Source: Lithospermum erythrorhizon
Lineage: Eukaryota; Streptophyta; Magnoliopsida; Boraginales; Boraginaceae
Length of the DNA stretch: 64,000 nt
Direction: 5' to 3'
Assembly: GCA_019722365.1 (NCBI GenBank)
Contig: JADFUC010001617.1
Location: 37,369-101,368, forward strand
Positions within the stretch are counted from its first letter, which is position 1. Every line of letters starts with the position of its first letter. This document shows positions 32,993-45,479 of the stretch, one piece after another. Made by a program: the position numbers and the translations under genes. Below the pieces are notes generated by a model. That model did not search any database and was not told the DNA's origin. It saw nothing but the letters and a program-made list of their open reading frames with translations.

Positions 32993-35571
32993 TGTAATAA
33001 CCCGTTACGCAAAAAAAAAAAAAATTTAAAATTTTCGATTGTGGTGGGACCGGGGGATAGTATAAATGATTTCGATGATAACATTATTCGTAAAATTTTT
33101 TAGCCAGTGCATTTATAATTTAGTAGTTTTTGCCATGAAAAATTTTATCTTTGGAATGGGTTCGTGGAAGGAGATTTAAATGCGATAGAGGAGAAATTAA
33201 CGAAACGAGCGGGACTCGAGTTTTAAATATTTATCGACAACATCTTCAGCGTCATCATTTGAGATCATCTTCTTCTTCTTCTCTCTTGGGGCCGAGATAT
33301 TCACCCCACTCCCCTTAAAAATTTCATTTTTCCATTTCTCTCTTCGATTGTCGCTCAGGCTTCGAATCGTTTGTAAATATCTTTCTCCCGTCATTTCTTG
33401 AGTTAAAGGTAAAGAAAGTTCAAGTCTTTTGAGATATTTCTTGGGTTTTGACATGGTTGACTTTTAGTTGACTTTTCCATAATTCAATTTTATGATGAAT
33501 CTTAGTTGGTTATGGGTTCTGTGACGTATATAAGTGATTAATTCATGATTTAGAGGTCGTTTGAGGATGTTATGGCTGGGTTGACTTTTAGGTTTTCGGT
33601 TGACTTTTTGGGTTGATATTTTTCTAAGACTTTAAATGTGTAGGAGGTTATATTGGGGACCTTATTATAGTTATTATGATATTAAATTGGTGATTTAAAT
33701 TTGATTAAAGGGAGTTATGTCGAAAAAGTGTTAATTCAAGTTGAGTTATAATTGATATTTTGAATTATAGATTGTTAATTATAGACTTCAGCGATTAACT
33801 AGAATGACTTATAAGTAGATTTGTAATGAAAGGAAAGTGATAAAGATGGAATTTAAGCGGGGAATCGATTGGGTTGTGTCCACGTGGGATTATAGTCGAT
33901 AGTTTATCCGTCATGTTAGAGCTGATTTAGAATAGTTCCCACTAGAGTTGGTTATGTATCTTCTAAACGGTATAGTAGTAGTCTTGATTATACTTTACGG
34001 GTGTTGTTTAGAAGCGTTGATCGTGGAAAAGAGCGATTACGCTTGATTGTCTTTTCGCGAAGGTTTTGTGGTAGTAGCGGAGGTGAGTACTTATCTCGCG
34101 GGTGTTATTTTACATACTTACTTTAAATTGTGTGAACATGTAATTATATGATTATGTGATTATATTACGTGGCGTTGAAGATTGCTTGAGGTAATTAATA
34201 ACTTGAACTCTGACTTATATTTACGATTTATGTGGCATCGGCACTTATGATTCACAGTAACTTGTCGGCACTTACTTATGATTTACGTGGCCTTGTCGTG
34301 ATTGTGTGTTTTGACTTACGATTGTGAGATGTTTTTAGGCGTAGCAGATATTGTTTGGGAGTAGAGTAGGCTGGTTATTGAGAGGTGATGGTTAGAGTTA
34401 TGTATGACTTGAGGTGACGATATTAGGATTTGACACATGTTGGGATGATTAGGGGTTAGGTGACTCTTCGCTTCCTTGCCGGGATATGCAACGATATTGG
34501 CCTTATACTTGGTGTATAAGTGCGGTGTGCCTTATACTTAGTGTATAGGCGGTGCCCTTATGCTTAGTGTATATAGAAGCGGTGTGCCTTATCTTGGTAA
34601 TATAGAGTGGTGTGCCTTGTATTTAGTGTATGAGTGCCTTGCTTTGTGTGTATAAAGATGCGGTGTTCACTTATACTTTGTGTATAAGTGCGGTTTTGGC
34701 CTTATCTTTAGCGGTATAAGTGCTTGGGGTGATTATTGATTAGTCCGTTCACAGGTAAGACGGATTATTGTATATCTTGCGTTAGAGGATGGGTATCTTG
34801 GTGGGGATATGAGGAGATAGGAGGTTTGATGACTAGAGTTTTGATGGTTGTTGAGTCTATTGATTTCTTTACGGAATTGTGTGCTTGTTGAGACATACAT
34901 TATATATCCGTATATTATGTCTGAGATTTTCTTTGGAATTATGTTGTATGACCTTTTTAGGTAGTCCTAGATATATGTATTTTATTCATATTTGACTATT
35001 ATGATTTTGACTGTCTCGTTCCGTATGGTAAGTTCACCCACATTGTTAGAAGTTTCACTAAACTGCTTGAGAACTTCGCCCGCACCAGCGTTGGCGGCAT
35101 TCGTTGTGCGAGTTGGCCGGGCGGCGATTGAGCGAAGGTTGTTTGAGAGTTTTTGTTCAGTGGCTAGGTGACATCGGGTGGCGGAAGGGGTCCACCAGCG
35201 ATGCGATTTTGATGTGTTGTCCTTTGTTTTTGATTGTTGTAGTTTTCCTTTTGAAAGCTTTGCGCAGCCGGCGTTGTCATTTTGTATTACGAGTCACCGA
35301 TCTTTACTACTCTTTTGTAGCACTTGCCGGCATTACTTTATTTTTGGGATATGTTATGTATATATTTATGGGTTGGTCGTTTTGATATCGGTGATGGATT
35401 ATAAATTTTAAAGCCCCATTTTGATTTGGGAAACTTAATTGTGATCACATTTTTTGGATGAAGCGAATTGTGTTTTTTAAAGCCCCGAGTAGATCCATCG
35501 GTTTGGTGACTACGGTGTTCGGTTTAATGACTCTACTTCTCGGGCGGCCGACTTTGGGGAAGATCGTTACA
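32993..35571 (+). repeat. 5' LTR of the Gypsy element
   Basis: 2579 bp, aligning along its length with 39071-41625 but with many small indels. Contains the palindromic minisatellite at 34500-34722. Frames within it (33197-33454, 35104-35411) are not genes. Confidence 0.85.
34500..34722 (+). repeat. Palindromic minisatellite in the 5' LTR
   Basis: About eight units of ~28-30 bp with core cttatacttagtgtataag followed by tgcggtgtgc. The core is itself an imperfect palindrome (CTTATAC..GTATAAG), so the array can form serial hairpins. Confidence 0.85.
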
Positions 35572-38500
35572 ATTTTGAGTATCGAGCTTAGGTTTCGGTG
35601 CAGGTATACGTGGTTGTGTGCCGACTTGTTTTTCACTTGAGTCGTTGTAGTGGTGAGTGTCTTTTTGTAAAAGTGCGAGTCTTTTCTTTTGTTGATGGGG
35701 CGGTAGGGATGCAACCCGAGTTGGCGAGGTAGGCGAGAGGTGCAGAGGTAGGCCAGGAGGAGGCCGGGCGGGCAGGGGGTATAGGCTGTCGATGAGTGCA
35801 GGCGTGGACAGCGTGGTCCGGAGTGCGATCTTCGAGCAGGTTGAGGAGGTTGGGGTAGACCTCGTAAGAGAGAGTGTGAATGCTTTCGGGTGAATTACGA
35901 CGGCGGGGAGTCAAATTCAGAGCAAGTTGTTTGATCGGTTTACGAAGAGGATCCTCCAGTTTGCGGGGGTTACGGGCAAGCTATTGAGTTCATCCGAGAT
36001 ATGAAGACAATCTTTGAGCCAATGGGAATTGTGGGCGAGATGAGAGTGAAGTTTGCTACTTAGAGTTCACGAGGTGCCGTGAATTAAGGAGAACTTTGGA
36101 GTGCGTCTCCCCAGCTCTGAGAGGGAGGTTCGTGTGTCACAGGATTGATTTGTTGAGCTCTTCCGGAGAATTATTGCTTGGAGACCCATATGGCGGCGCG
36201 GAGAAGGCGATTTCGTTATTTCAGGTTAGTCGGTTGAGGCATATGAGAGAGCGATTCATTGATTTGTGCCGACTACTTCACACGATGTTTATCCGGTAGA
36301 GAAGAGGATCACTTGGAATTGAGGATGGATTGGCGTGGGAGATGCGTCACGAGATCTCACTAATAGATTTACTAGTTTCCGTACTATGAGAATGCATTAC
36401 AGAAGATGGAAATGGAGTTAAGCGAGAGCAGGCGAGTGAATCGAGAGAATCGACTTGAGACTTTCTATTCCGGTAGACCTTAGCTCTAGGATTGGAAGGA
36501 GGGAGCGGACCGGCCGAAATGCCGTCTGGGAAGAGTCGCCGGTACTCCGGCCGATTCGCCCAATCGTACCCAGCACTCATACGCACGGTGGGCGCTGCGA
36601 GAATCGGTAAGTCGGAAGTAGTCTTCGAGGTCGAGAGAAATAATAAGATTTATTCTGGTGTGAGTCGAATTGACGCAGGCGGCGAGATTGCGAGAGGTGA
36701 TGCTTATGGTATACGATGCCCGGCCGGCCGGAGATATTTGAAGGTGTCCCAGGCTTTCGGAGGGAGATGCTAGTACTTGACACACCCGATTCGGCTGTCG
36801 AGGCGGTTATCGAAGTCGTGGTGAGGTCGGTCGGTAAGGCCGGGGATATGGGCTGTAAGGACCTCGGAGGAGTGCCATGGGTAGCGGCTGGCCCGGGAGG
36901 CGGTCGAGGCTGCGTTCACGCCGTTGCCGTCGGGGAGGCACGGGATACCCCTAGGTGGTGGCCAGTGCATTATTTACGTATGATATTGAGGCCGAGGTGT
37001 TGTTTGATTACGGGGCCTACGCATTCTTTTTGTATCTCGAGTTTTATTTCGCCTTATCGTATGTTGTGTGCCTTTGCATTTCACTTGAGATTATGACTTT
37101 TGTAAAGTCGATTATAGTTAGGTGGTATATAGAAGCATCCTTTGATTGTTGGTGGTCGATTGTTATGCAGATGATTGCCCATTTAGCAGGCTTCACGATT
37201 TTGACGCTTATCTTGGATATGGATTGGTTGAAACATCGTACCGTTATTGATTGCCATCGGAAGGAGATTACTTTTGTGGAGTTCGGGAGATCGGATATCG
37301 ATTTGTGGGAAGCAGAGAAAGATTTTGCCTTCGAGTTTTGTATCGACACTTGGTAGGAGATTGATTCGGAAAGGGTGTATTTGGTTCTTGGGGTATGTGG
37401 TTGATTTGAGTAGAAGAGAGGCGGAGAATAGAGGATGTGCGGGTTGTTAGAGTTCGAGGATGTTTTCACGAGGACTTACAGAGTTTGCCTTGAGAAAGGG
37501 AGATAAATTTGCTATTGAGGGTTGTTCTGATGCGGCCACCAGCATTTCTCTTCCACCCCGTCTGAGGATGAGCTCCCGGTAGAGTTGCGGGGATGCCGGA
37601 CTTAAATTGCTTGAGTTGTTGGACAAGGGATTAATCATTACCGAGTGTATCTAAAGTAAGTGCACCGGTGTTGTTTAGAAAAGGATGGTTCGATGGTGTG
37701 CATTGGTATGAAGCATTGAATAAAGTGACCATTAAGAACCGATGCCATTTGCCGGGGGTGTGATTTGTATGATCGGTGAAGGATGCGAGGTGTTCTCGAA
37801 GATTGATTCTTGATGCAGTTATCATCGGTTGAGAATCGAGAGGAGGATATTCAATCGGCTTTTCGTCCACAAGATTTATGGGCATTATGTAAGTTTATAG
37901 TGATGTCATTTGGATTGACAAATGCCTTAGGCGGCCTTTATGGATTTGATGAGCCACAGGATTATTTCGAGGTATTTGGATGAGTTTGTGGTGGTATTCA
38001 TTGATGATATTCGATATATTCTAGGGTAGGAGGAACATGAGAGGCATTTGCAGTTGTGTTGAGGACCTTGAGGCAACCGCAGATTGTATGCCAAGTTTTT
38101 CCAAATGTGTAATTACGGTTGGCCAGTGCAATTCACTGAGTCGTATTTCACGGCGAGGGTATTTGTGTTGATCCACGAAGGTGGAGAGTACGTGAACAAT
38201 TGGGGCGTCCACGAGTGTGGTGACGGAGTTAGGAGTTTCTTGGGGTTGGGCTGGTTATTACAGGGAGATTCATCGAGACTTTTCCTTGATTGAGGCATGC
38301 ATTGACCGGAGTTGATCGGGGAAAAGGGGTTAAGTTTATGTGGGATGATGATTGTGAGGCTGTAGGGGTATTAAAGGGAAGTTGACTACGGCCCAGTGTT
38401 GGCGATACCGTGCAGTTCGGAGACTCGTGATTTATAGCGTCGTCGCGTAGGGGATTGGAATTGTGTTCGTCTCTGCGAGGCAGGAGGTGATTGCCTGTCT

Positions 38501-39070
38501 TCCCGACAGTTGAGAAATCACGAAGAACTATCCGACCCGTGATCTTGAAATTTAGCGGCGATGAATCTTTGCATTGTAATTGTGGAGGCAGCGCTCGTAT
38601 GAGGTTGTCACAGTTTTACCGATCATAAGAGTTTGAAGTATCTACCGGCGAGAGAGATTTGAATTTAGAGCGGAGGAGGTGGATGGAGTTCATCGATGAT
38701 TATGACTTGGTAGTAGTACCTGCCGCTTCGGGGAAGGCAAATGTAGTAGGCATGCTCGAGGAAGAAATCGAGGACCCCGGAGAGATAAAGCAATTTGGGA
38801 GTTGATTTTGATGTCGGTATGACGGGAAGATTTTTAAGCCACGTATGAGAGTTAGGCCGATTAGCTTGTGGATCGGATCTTACAGAGTTGCGGCGGCGGG
38901 ATGAAGGCGCAGTTATCGGTGAGGATGTGAGAAGTGGGGTGGTCCAGTTTCACGGTTGGTAGGTTAATGTGCTTTATTTTGTGTGATATTTGATTTTGTT
39001 TTATTATGTTGATGCAGCGATTGTTTGAAGTTTGTTAAATTTCGGTGAGAAATTTATTAGAATAGTGGAG
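35572..39070 (+). pseudogene. Decayed gag-protease-RT-RNase H interior of the Gypsy element
   Basis: No long frame survives. Recognisable pieces in order: a gag-like stretch near 35930-36090 (FEPMGI, EMRVKFAT); a protease-like frame at 36955-37356 with LFDYGA where LFD-S/T-GA is expected, then DMDWL and VIDC-RKEITF; RT words from ~37610 (ELLDKG, NKVTIKN), VMSFGLTNA near 37900 and the catalytic FIDDI near 37997; a tether-region FLGL near 38245; RNase H words near 38500-38640 (NHEELS-like, FTDHKSLKYL); then WMEFIDDYD-type sequence at ~38680. Integrase is absent, and the interior is ~3.5 kb instead of the usual 4.5-6 kb. The frames shift every few dozen codons. Not functional. Confidence 0.75.
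35576..35587 (+). other. Degenerate primer-binding site (initiator Met tRNA)
   Basis: tgagtatcgagc followed by ttagg, four bases after the LTR end. The usual chromovirus site is TGGTATCAGAGC; the differences are small substitutions and one missing base. Confidence 0.6.
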
Positions 39071-41625
39071 TGTAATAACCCGTTCTGAAAAAAAAATTCA
39101 AAATTTTCGGTCGGCGGTGAAATTTTGGGGGATAGTATAAAGGATTTCGATGATAATATTATTTCGTAAAATTTTTAGCGAATTACATTTATAATTTAGT
39201 AGTTTTGCCATGAAAAAATTTATCTTTGGAATCGGGGTTCGTGGAGATTTGAAATGCGGTAAGAGGAGAATTAACGAGAAACAGGCAGGACTCGAGTTTT
39301 TTAAATATCTATCAAACACTTATCTTCCACATCATCATTTAGGATCATCTTCTTCTTCTTCTCTCCTAGGGCCGAGATATTCCTTGCTCCCTTAAAAATT
39401 TTATTTTGCATTTCTCTTACGATTGTCATTTCGAACTCAAGATCGTTTGTAGAATATCTTTCTCCCCATCGTTCTCTTCGAGGTTAAGGTAAGAAAGTTG
39501 AGTCTTTTGAGATATTTCTTGGGTTTTGACATGGTTGAATCTTAGTTGACTTTTCCGTAATTCAATTTTATGAATCTTAGTTGGTTATGGAGTTACGTAG
39601 CGTATATAAGTGATTAATTCATGATTTAGAATTAGTTTGAGGATGTTATCTTTAGTTGAGCTTTTAGGTTTAGGTTGACTTTTTGGGTTGATATTTTCTA
39701 AGACTTTAAATGTGTAGGAGGTTATGTTGGGACCTTATTATAGTTATTATGATATTAAATTGGTGATTTAAAATTGATTAAAGGGAGTTATGTCGAAAAA
39801 GTGTTAATTCAAGTTGAGTTATAATTGATATTTCGGGTATAGATTGTTAATTATGGGCCTGTGATTAACTAGAATGACTTATAAGTCGATTTGTAATGAA
39901 AGTGATAAGATGGAGATTTAAGCGGGGGAATGTCGGTGGGTTGTGTCGGTAGGATTATAATTCGATAGTTTTATCGAGTCATGTTAGGCTGTTGAGGCAG
40001 TTCCCCTAAGGTTGGTTATGTATCTTCTAGAGCATGGTATAGTAGTAGATCTTGATTATACTTTAAGGTGTTGTTTAAAAGTGGAAATCAAGTGGAAAAA
40101 GCGGGTGCATGATTGTCCTTTTCCTTGAAAAGGTTTGTGTAACAAAGGTAGTGCCTCTACATGGGTGTTACTTTGCGTATACTTTTAAATTGTGAACATG
40201 TAATTGTTATATGATTATGTGATTATGTGCAATGGCGTTAAAGATTGCTTTGAAAGGGTAAGTGGCTTGAACTCCCCGACTTATATTCGATTTATGTGGC
40301 GCTTGTCGACATAGATTCTACATTGGCCTTGTCGGCCGATTGTGTTTGACTTACGATTGAGATGTTTTAGGTATTAGCGGATATTGTTTGGGGGTAGAGT
40401 ATTTGGTTATTGAGAGGTGATGGTTAGAGTTATGTATGACTTGCGGTGACTTGAGTATCGAGGAGTTTGACCTATGTTGGGATGATTAGGGGTTAGGTGA
40501 CTCTCTTTTCGCTTTTGCGAGGATATCACGGCGATATTGTCTTATACTTAGTGTATAAGTGTGGTGTGCATATACTTAGTGTATAAGAGCGGTGTGCCTT
40601 ATACTTAGTGTATAGAGATGCGGTGTGCCTTATACTTAGTGTATAAGTGCGGTGTGCATATGCTTAGTGTATAAGGCGGTGTGCCTTGTACTTAGTGTAT
40701 GAGTGCGATGTGCACTTATACTTTGTGTATAAGTGCGGTGTGCCTTATACTTTGTGTATAAAGAGATGCGGTTTGGCCTTATCTTTGCGGTATAAGTGCG
40801 GGGTGATTGATGATTAGTCCATTCTGCTTGGTAGACGGATTGAGTATATGCGCGTTAGAGGATGGTATCTTTGGTGAGGATATGAGAGATAGGAGGTTTG
40901 ATGACTAGAGTTTTAGTCGTTGTTGAGTCTATTGATTTCTTTCTAAAATTATTGTCTTGTTGAGACTTGTTATATCTTCATGTATTATGTCTGAGAGTTT
41001 TCAGCGAATTATGTTGTATGACCTTTTAGGTAGGCACGGATATATGTATTTTATTCATATTTGGTATTATATTATTCGATGACTCGTTCGTATGGTAAGT
41101 TCACCCGTGTTAGGATTTCCATAGCTTATGACTTCGCCCACTTTTAGCATTTGGGCGGCATTTCATTTGTGCGAGGTTGTGGTGATTGAGCCAAAAAGAG
41201 ACATTTGAGAATTTTGTTCAGTGGCTAGGTGGCGTCGAATTAGCGAGAGAGGTCCTATGATCGATTTTGATGTGTTGTCAATTTGTTTTGATTGTTGTAG
41301 TTTTCCTTTTAAACTTTAGCCCCTTGTCGTGATTGTCATTTGTATTACGATGCATTACTTACTCTCTTTTTAGCACTTGCCGGCGTTACTTTATTACAGG
41401 ATATGTTATATATATATTTATGGATTAGTCGTTTCGATATGGTGATGGATTATAAATTTTAAAAAGCTGTTTTGATTTGGGAAAACTTAATTGTGATCAC
41501 CGATTTTGGATGAAAGCTTGGTGTGTTTTAAGCGGGTAGATCGTCGGTTTGAGTGACTCACAGTGTTCAATTTTAATTTCTACTTTCGGGCGGCCGACTG
41601 GGCGGAGATGGATCTGATTTTTACA
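39071..41625 (+). repeat. 3' LTR of the Gypsy element
   Basis: 2555 bp copy of the 5' LTR, starting TGTAATAACCCGTTCTG and ending TTTTTACA. It has its own minisatellite expansion at 40538-40800. Confidence 0.85.
40538..40800 (+). repeat. Palindromic minisatellite in the 3' LTR
   Basis: About nine units of cttatacttagtgtataag plus a gcggtgtgc spacer. Unit number and spacing differ from the 5' LTR array, so the two copies have changed independently. Confidence 0.85.
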
Positions 41626-42960
41626 AGTATAACTTTTGTTATTTTCTCGATCGGGCTCAAAGTATTCCCAAACCCATGATATCTTTTTTCTTTGAACTAA
41701 AATTTTACTAGTGCTAGCTCGGAATGATTCTTGAGTGGATATTGGGTTTTCATCTCCTACCTTATTTTTGTCTTTTCGACGGCTTAAATCTGCTTATTTC
41801 CCTCTTGGTATCCTGCATTAATCTGAATCTATACTATTAAAATGATCAACACTACCAAAGTTTGGGTCATTAAGGGGTTGGTGGGGTTTATATCAATTGT
41901 AGTTCCACCGCCTCCAATTCTAATATTCCAATTCTTTTTAGAAATCATTGTAATAAATAATAAGTAACTTGCAATACTAAAAATATTTAATCAATTTCAA
42001 TGAAACTTAATCGAGAGAATGATAAATAAGTTGAAATTCTAACAAGATTATACCAAGTAAACAAGTAATATAATAAAAGAAGTAGGATGGAAAGATTGTA
42101 CCAATTTCAATGCAACTTGTAATCGATTGAAGATGATGATGCTAATTCCTTTGAAATTCTTGATCAAATTATTTATTCTCCAAGATGAACATGTAGAACA
42201 TTTATAATTGAAGTAGTAAAACTAAGAACCAAGTATGATATATTTAATGAGTGGAATGAACTAGCTTTTATAATTGAAGTAATATGAATTAATGATGATA
42301 TTTGATGTGAGTAATGAATGAAAGTTGTGGTCCTTTATTTATAGGAGGAGAAAAAACGGCTAGTTTTGTAGGGCAGACATCGGTTAGTGACAACGGATGT
42401 CCGCTAATAACGGATATCTTGCTGCAACGGTTAATGTTTATAGCGGCTAGTTACGGCCGTCGGTTGCCTGGCCGGATATCCGCTAATAAGATGAGATCTT
42501 AATGTTTAACGGCTAGTTACCGGACGTCCGACTGCACAAAGAGGATCTCCGGTAATAAGACTAGGTGAATCCAACTAAAATGTCGTGTACCGGACGTCCA
42601 CTAAGTTAACGAACCATTAACGAACGTGTGCCGAATCGATTCCAAGCGTCCACGGAATGCAGCAACGAGCGTGCATCGGGGCCAGACTTTTTATTAAAAT
42701 CACACTTGCCATTAGTAAGTGGGCCAACGAAGCGGACATGGGCCTAACGAATGTGGGCCCGAAACGGACTAACGAATGATCCACCGAACTCCGGCCCACG
42801 CGTCGATGTGAGGTATGCTAATCATTACCGTATGATTTTTGCGGCAAAATAGAACTACGATTTTGAGTCCTGGTCAGAGTCGGATCGAGTTAAGCTAAAG
42901 AACAAATGCGGCTATTGATCAAGTCCCGTCCACGCACGGTTTTTTATACCGTTTAAAATT
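41626..42960. other. Intergenic sequence with a cluster of GGAYRTCC-type palindromes
   Basis: 41626-42310 is AT-rich and unassigned. 42340-42610 carries repeated ccggacgtccg, cggatgtccgct and ccggatatccgc words with cggctagtta between them, after a TATTTATAGG motif, as in some LTRs. The frames at 42314-42502 and 42617-42799 are not recognisable proteins. Confidence 0.4.
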
Positions 42961-43770
42961 AGGTTGTGTTTGGTATGCTGGAATGGAATGGAATGAGATT
43001 TGATTTCATTACTTAGTTTGATATTTAAACCTTTGTTTAATTCCATTCCCTTAAACAATCACATTATCCCATAGAGATATTAAACCATTATCCCCAATAT
43101 GGTGGTATTCGCCTACAAGGTAATGAAATATAAACAAGTTATTAGCATTATAATTTATAATTATATATTATATATTTATCCGATCGCCATAATATTAAAT
43201 ATATGTGTATTATATTGTATAATATGATATATATAATTTTTTAATTTAATCTCTTAATTAATCAATATATATAAATAAATATATTTCATTTGAAAATTAT
43301 AGTAGGGAAATATTTATAATAAAATATAGAATATTATAATTTTATAATAAACTTATATTAGTATTGTTTGAAATTTAAAATATTAATATACTTTAAAATA
43401 ATAATATCTAACTTATGTTAAAATCTATAATTCTAATGAATATCTTGATATCAATTTTTAAAAAAATATATTTTAAATTAATATTTTATAATATTACTTT
43501 AAAAACTAAATATATTTCAAAACTAATATATTGCAATATAACTTGAAATTAATATAATATTACTATACTATGAAATTACTACTTATTACTTTAAAAATAT
43601 ATACTGGAAATGAATATATTAATCTTATTTTATCATTATTTTATAAGAAAGAAATAAATAAAATCTATAATTAATAAATTTATATATTCTTATAATATAT
43701 ATTTATTGATATTATTTATTTTTATCATATATGAAATATGTAGGATAAATTATTTGACTATTATAACATA
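42961..43770. other. Very AT-rich stretch, nothing recognised
   Basis: Begins with ggttgtgtttggtatgctgg and ggaatggaatggaatg, words common at ends of plant MITEs, but no partner end was found. The rest is AT-rich with no feature. Confidence 0.4.
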
Positions 43771-44330
43771 CACTCTTGGAAAAGCAGGGCAAATGTGTAA
43801 GCCCGAAAGCAAGCGCCACTTCCGACACGTAAGGGTTTTAGTGGTCGGTCGGTGTCGGTATCACGGCCGGCAGCTGTCAGCGACATAAATTTCCAAAGCG
43901 ACACGAAACCGAGACTACATAGAGATATTACCAATCCGTTTGGAGTTCGGGCTACCCGGCGCTAACCGGCGCTATCAAACATTTTAATTTCTTTTGATTT
44001 ATTTTATTCACCGAAGCGCTTTAGCAGAGCACTTTAATTAATTAATTTTATTTTTTGATTTATTTTATTACCGACACCCTGACACTTTATTTAATTAATT
44101 TTATTTTGATTTATTTTATTACGACACCACTACCCGACACTCTATTTTATTAATTTTATTTTGATTTATTTTATTACCGACCTTACATGGTATAATCTGA
44201 GCACCATAATTTATAATGCGAGCAATATGTTGAAGATGGAAGCACAAAACAGAGCACCACGTATATGCACTAAACCGGCGTACCGGCCTTGACAGCCGCC
44301 ATTTGGTAAATTTTTGAAAAAAAATACATG
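43771..44330. repeat. Left subterminal repeat array of CACTA copy 1
   Basis: Repeated ccgacac(c) words in both orientations alternate with ttaattttatttttgatttattttatta spacers of about 40 bp. Several expected motif copies are replaced by unrelated GC bases when compared with the array of copy 2 (56.5-56.9 kb). Confidence 0.6.
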
Positions 44331-45479
44331 ACATTTGCAAAAACGGTGCAAAATTCACAAAAATACCCAAAAAATGGCAAACAACATACAAACATCAAAA
44401 ATAAAATAAACAGCAAACAAAAATATCAACAACATAAACATCAAGCAAAAATAATAACACAAAATACTATCTAAAAATATGAACTATGATATAAACATCA
44501 AACAAAAATAATAACACAAAGCGATATCAATCATCAACATAAACATCAAAATTACCACTTTTTCTCTTTGGATAATTTTCCCTACAATAAAAACGAAATG
44601 TAACAACATTATTATCAAGATAAAAAATTAGATAGACATAAAAAATCGAAATGTAACAAAATTAAACAAAATAATTAGATAGACATAAAATGTAACAAAA
44701 TAATTACCTCAAACAATTTTCCTACTAAATGAAACAATATAAGAAGGTTAGTAGATAATAAATAATTAGATATCAAACAAAATAAGTACCTCAGATGTTT
44801 TCCCTACAAAAGAAACAATATAAGAAAGTTAGTAGCCATTATTATAAAATTAAACAAAATAATAAGTAAATTATAATTGAGGTTGAAATTGTAAAAATTA
44901 AAATGTAAAAAATATAGTGATTATGTGATTAGAAGTGTTTATATAGTGGAAGGAATGAAGTCTGAAATTTTAGAATGACGGCCTTGGGCAAACACCGACC
45001 GACACCGTACATATAAAATATTTTAAAATTCCCGCGCTATTTTTAATGATCTGTAAATTTTGGGGACTGACGCTACGACTATACCAGGCACGGTTTGAAT
45101 AATGTAAAGCACGGACAGCCAACGGCGCTTTAGCAAGCGCCCATTCTTACGTATAAATGTCACAATTGATTATTTTATCCTTACGAACACACGAACATTC
45201 AATAGCCCTAATAATACCAAAGGCGAACAACGTACTCTTCGCGCAGGTATCGTATCTTTGTTACAACGCAAACACTTCACCAAGCCATACAATAATTCAC
45301 GAAAACAAATAGTATTTCTTGAGAATTATGCAACTCAGTGAAATGAAATATTGAGAAGTTTTTACTATGCTCGATTATATATTACACATGAAAAACTTGA
45401 AGAAATAAAAACATCGATCCTAATTGTTCTCTTCCGAGGTTCGCCTCGCTAGTATTGTTCGAAATAGCCTTCCTTTGAG
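44331..45479. other. CACTA copy 1: AT-rich non-coding part downstream of the transposase
   Basis: 44390-44560 has repeats of cataaacatcaaacaaaaata. 44580-44930 holds direct repeats of acctcaaacaattttcctac with gaaacaatataagaagg. It aligns with 56990-57560 in copy 2. It is probably intron or untranslated sequence of the minus-strand gene. Confidence 0.45.

Larger units (their letters stand above)
32993..41625 (+). mobile_element. Ty3/Gypsy LTR retrotransposon (chromovirus, Tekay/Del-like), internally deleted
   Basis: Two direct LTRs (32993-35571 and 39071-41625) both start TGTAATAACCCGTT and end TTACA. A damaged initiator-Met-tRNA primer site follows the first LTR. The 3.5 kb interior shows, in plus-strand order, gag-like, protease-like, RT (FIDDI) and RNase H remnants, then the second LTR with no integrase or chromodomain. 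LTRs of ~2.57 kb and this primer type suit the Tekay/Del lineage. No matching 5-bp target duplication was found (ttttt / agtat). Confidence 0.85.

Noticed and set aside
36486..37096. Several 66- to 126-codon frames on both strands as host genes
   Set aside because: They lie inside the decayed Gypsy interior, in positions expected for gag/protease, and are shifted fragments of it.
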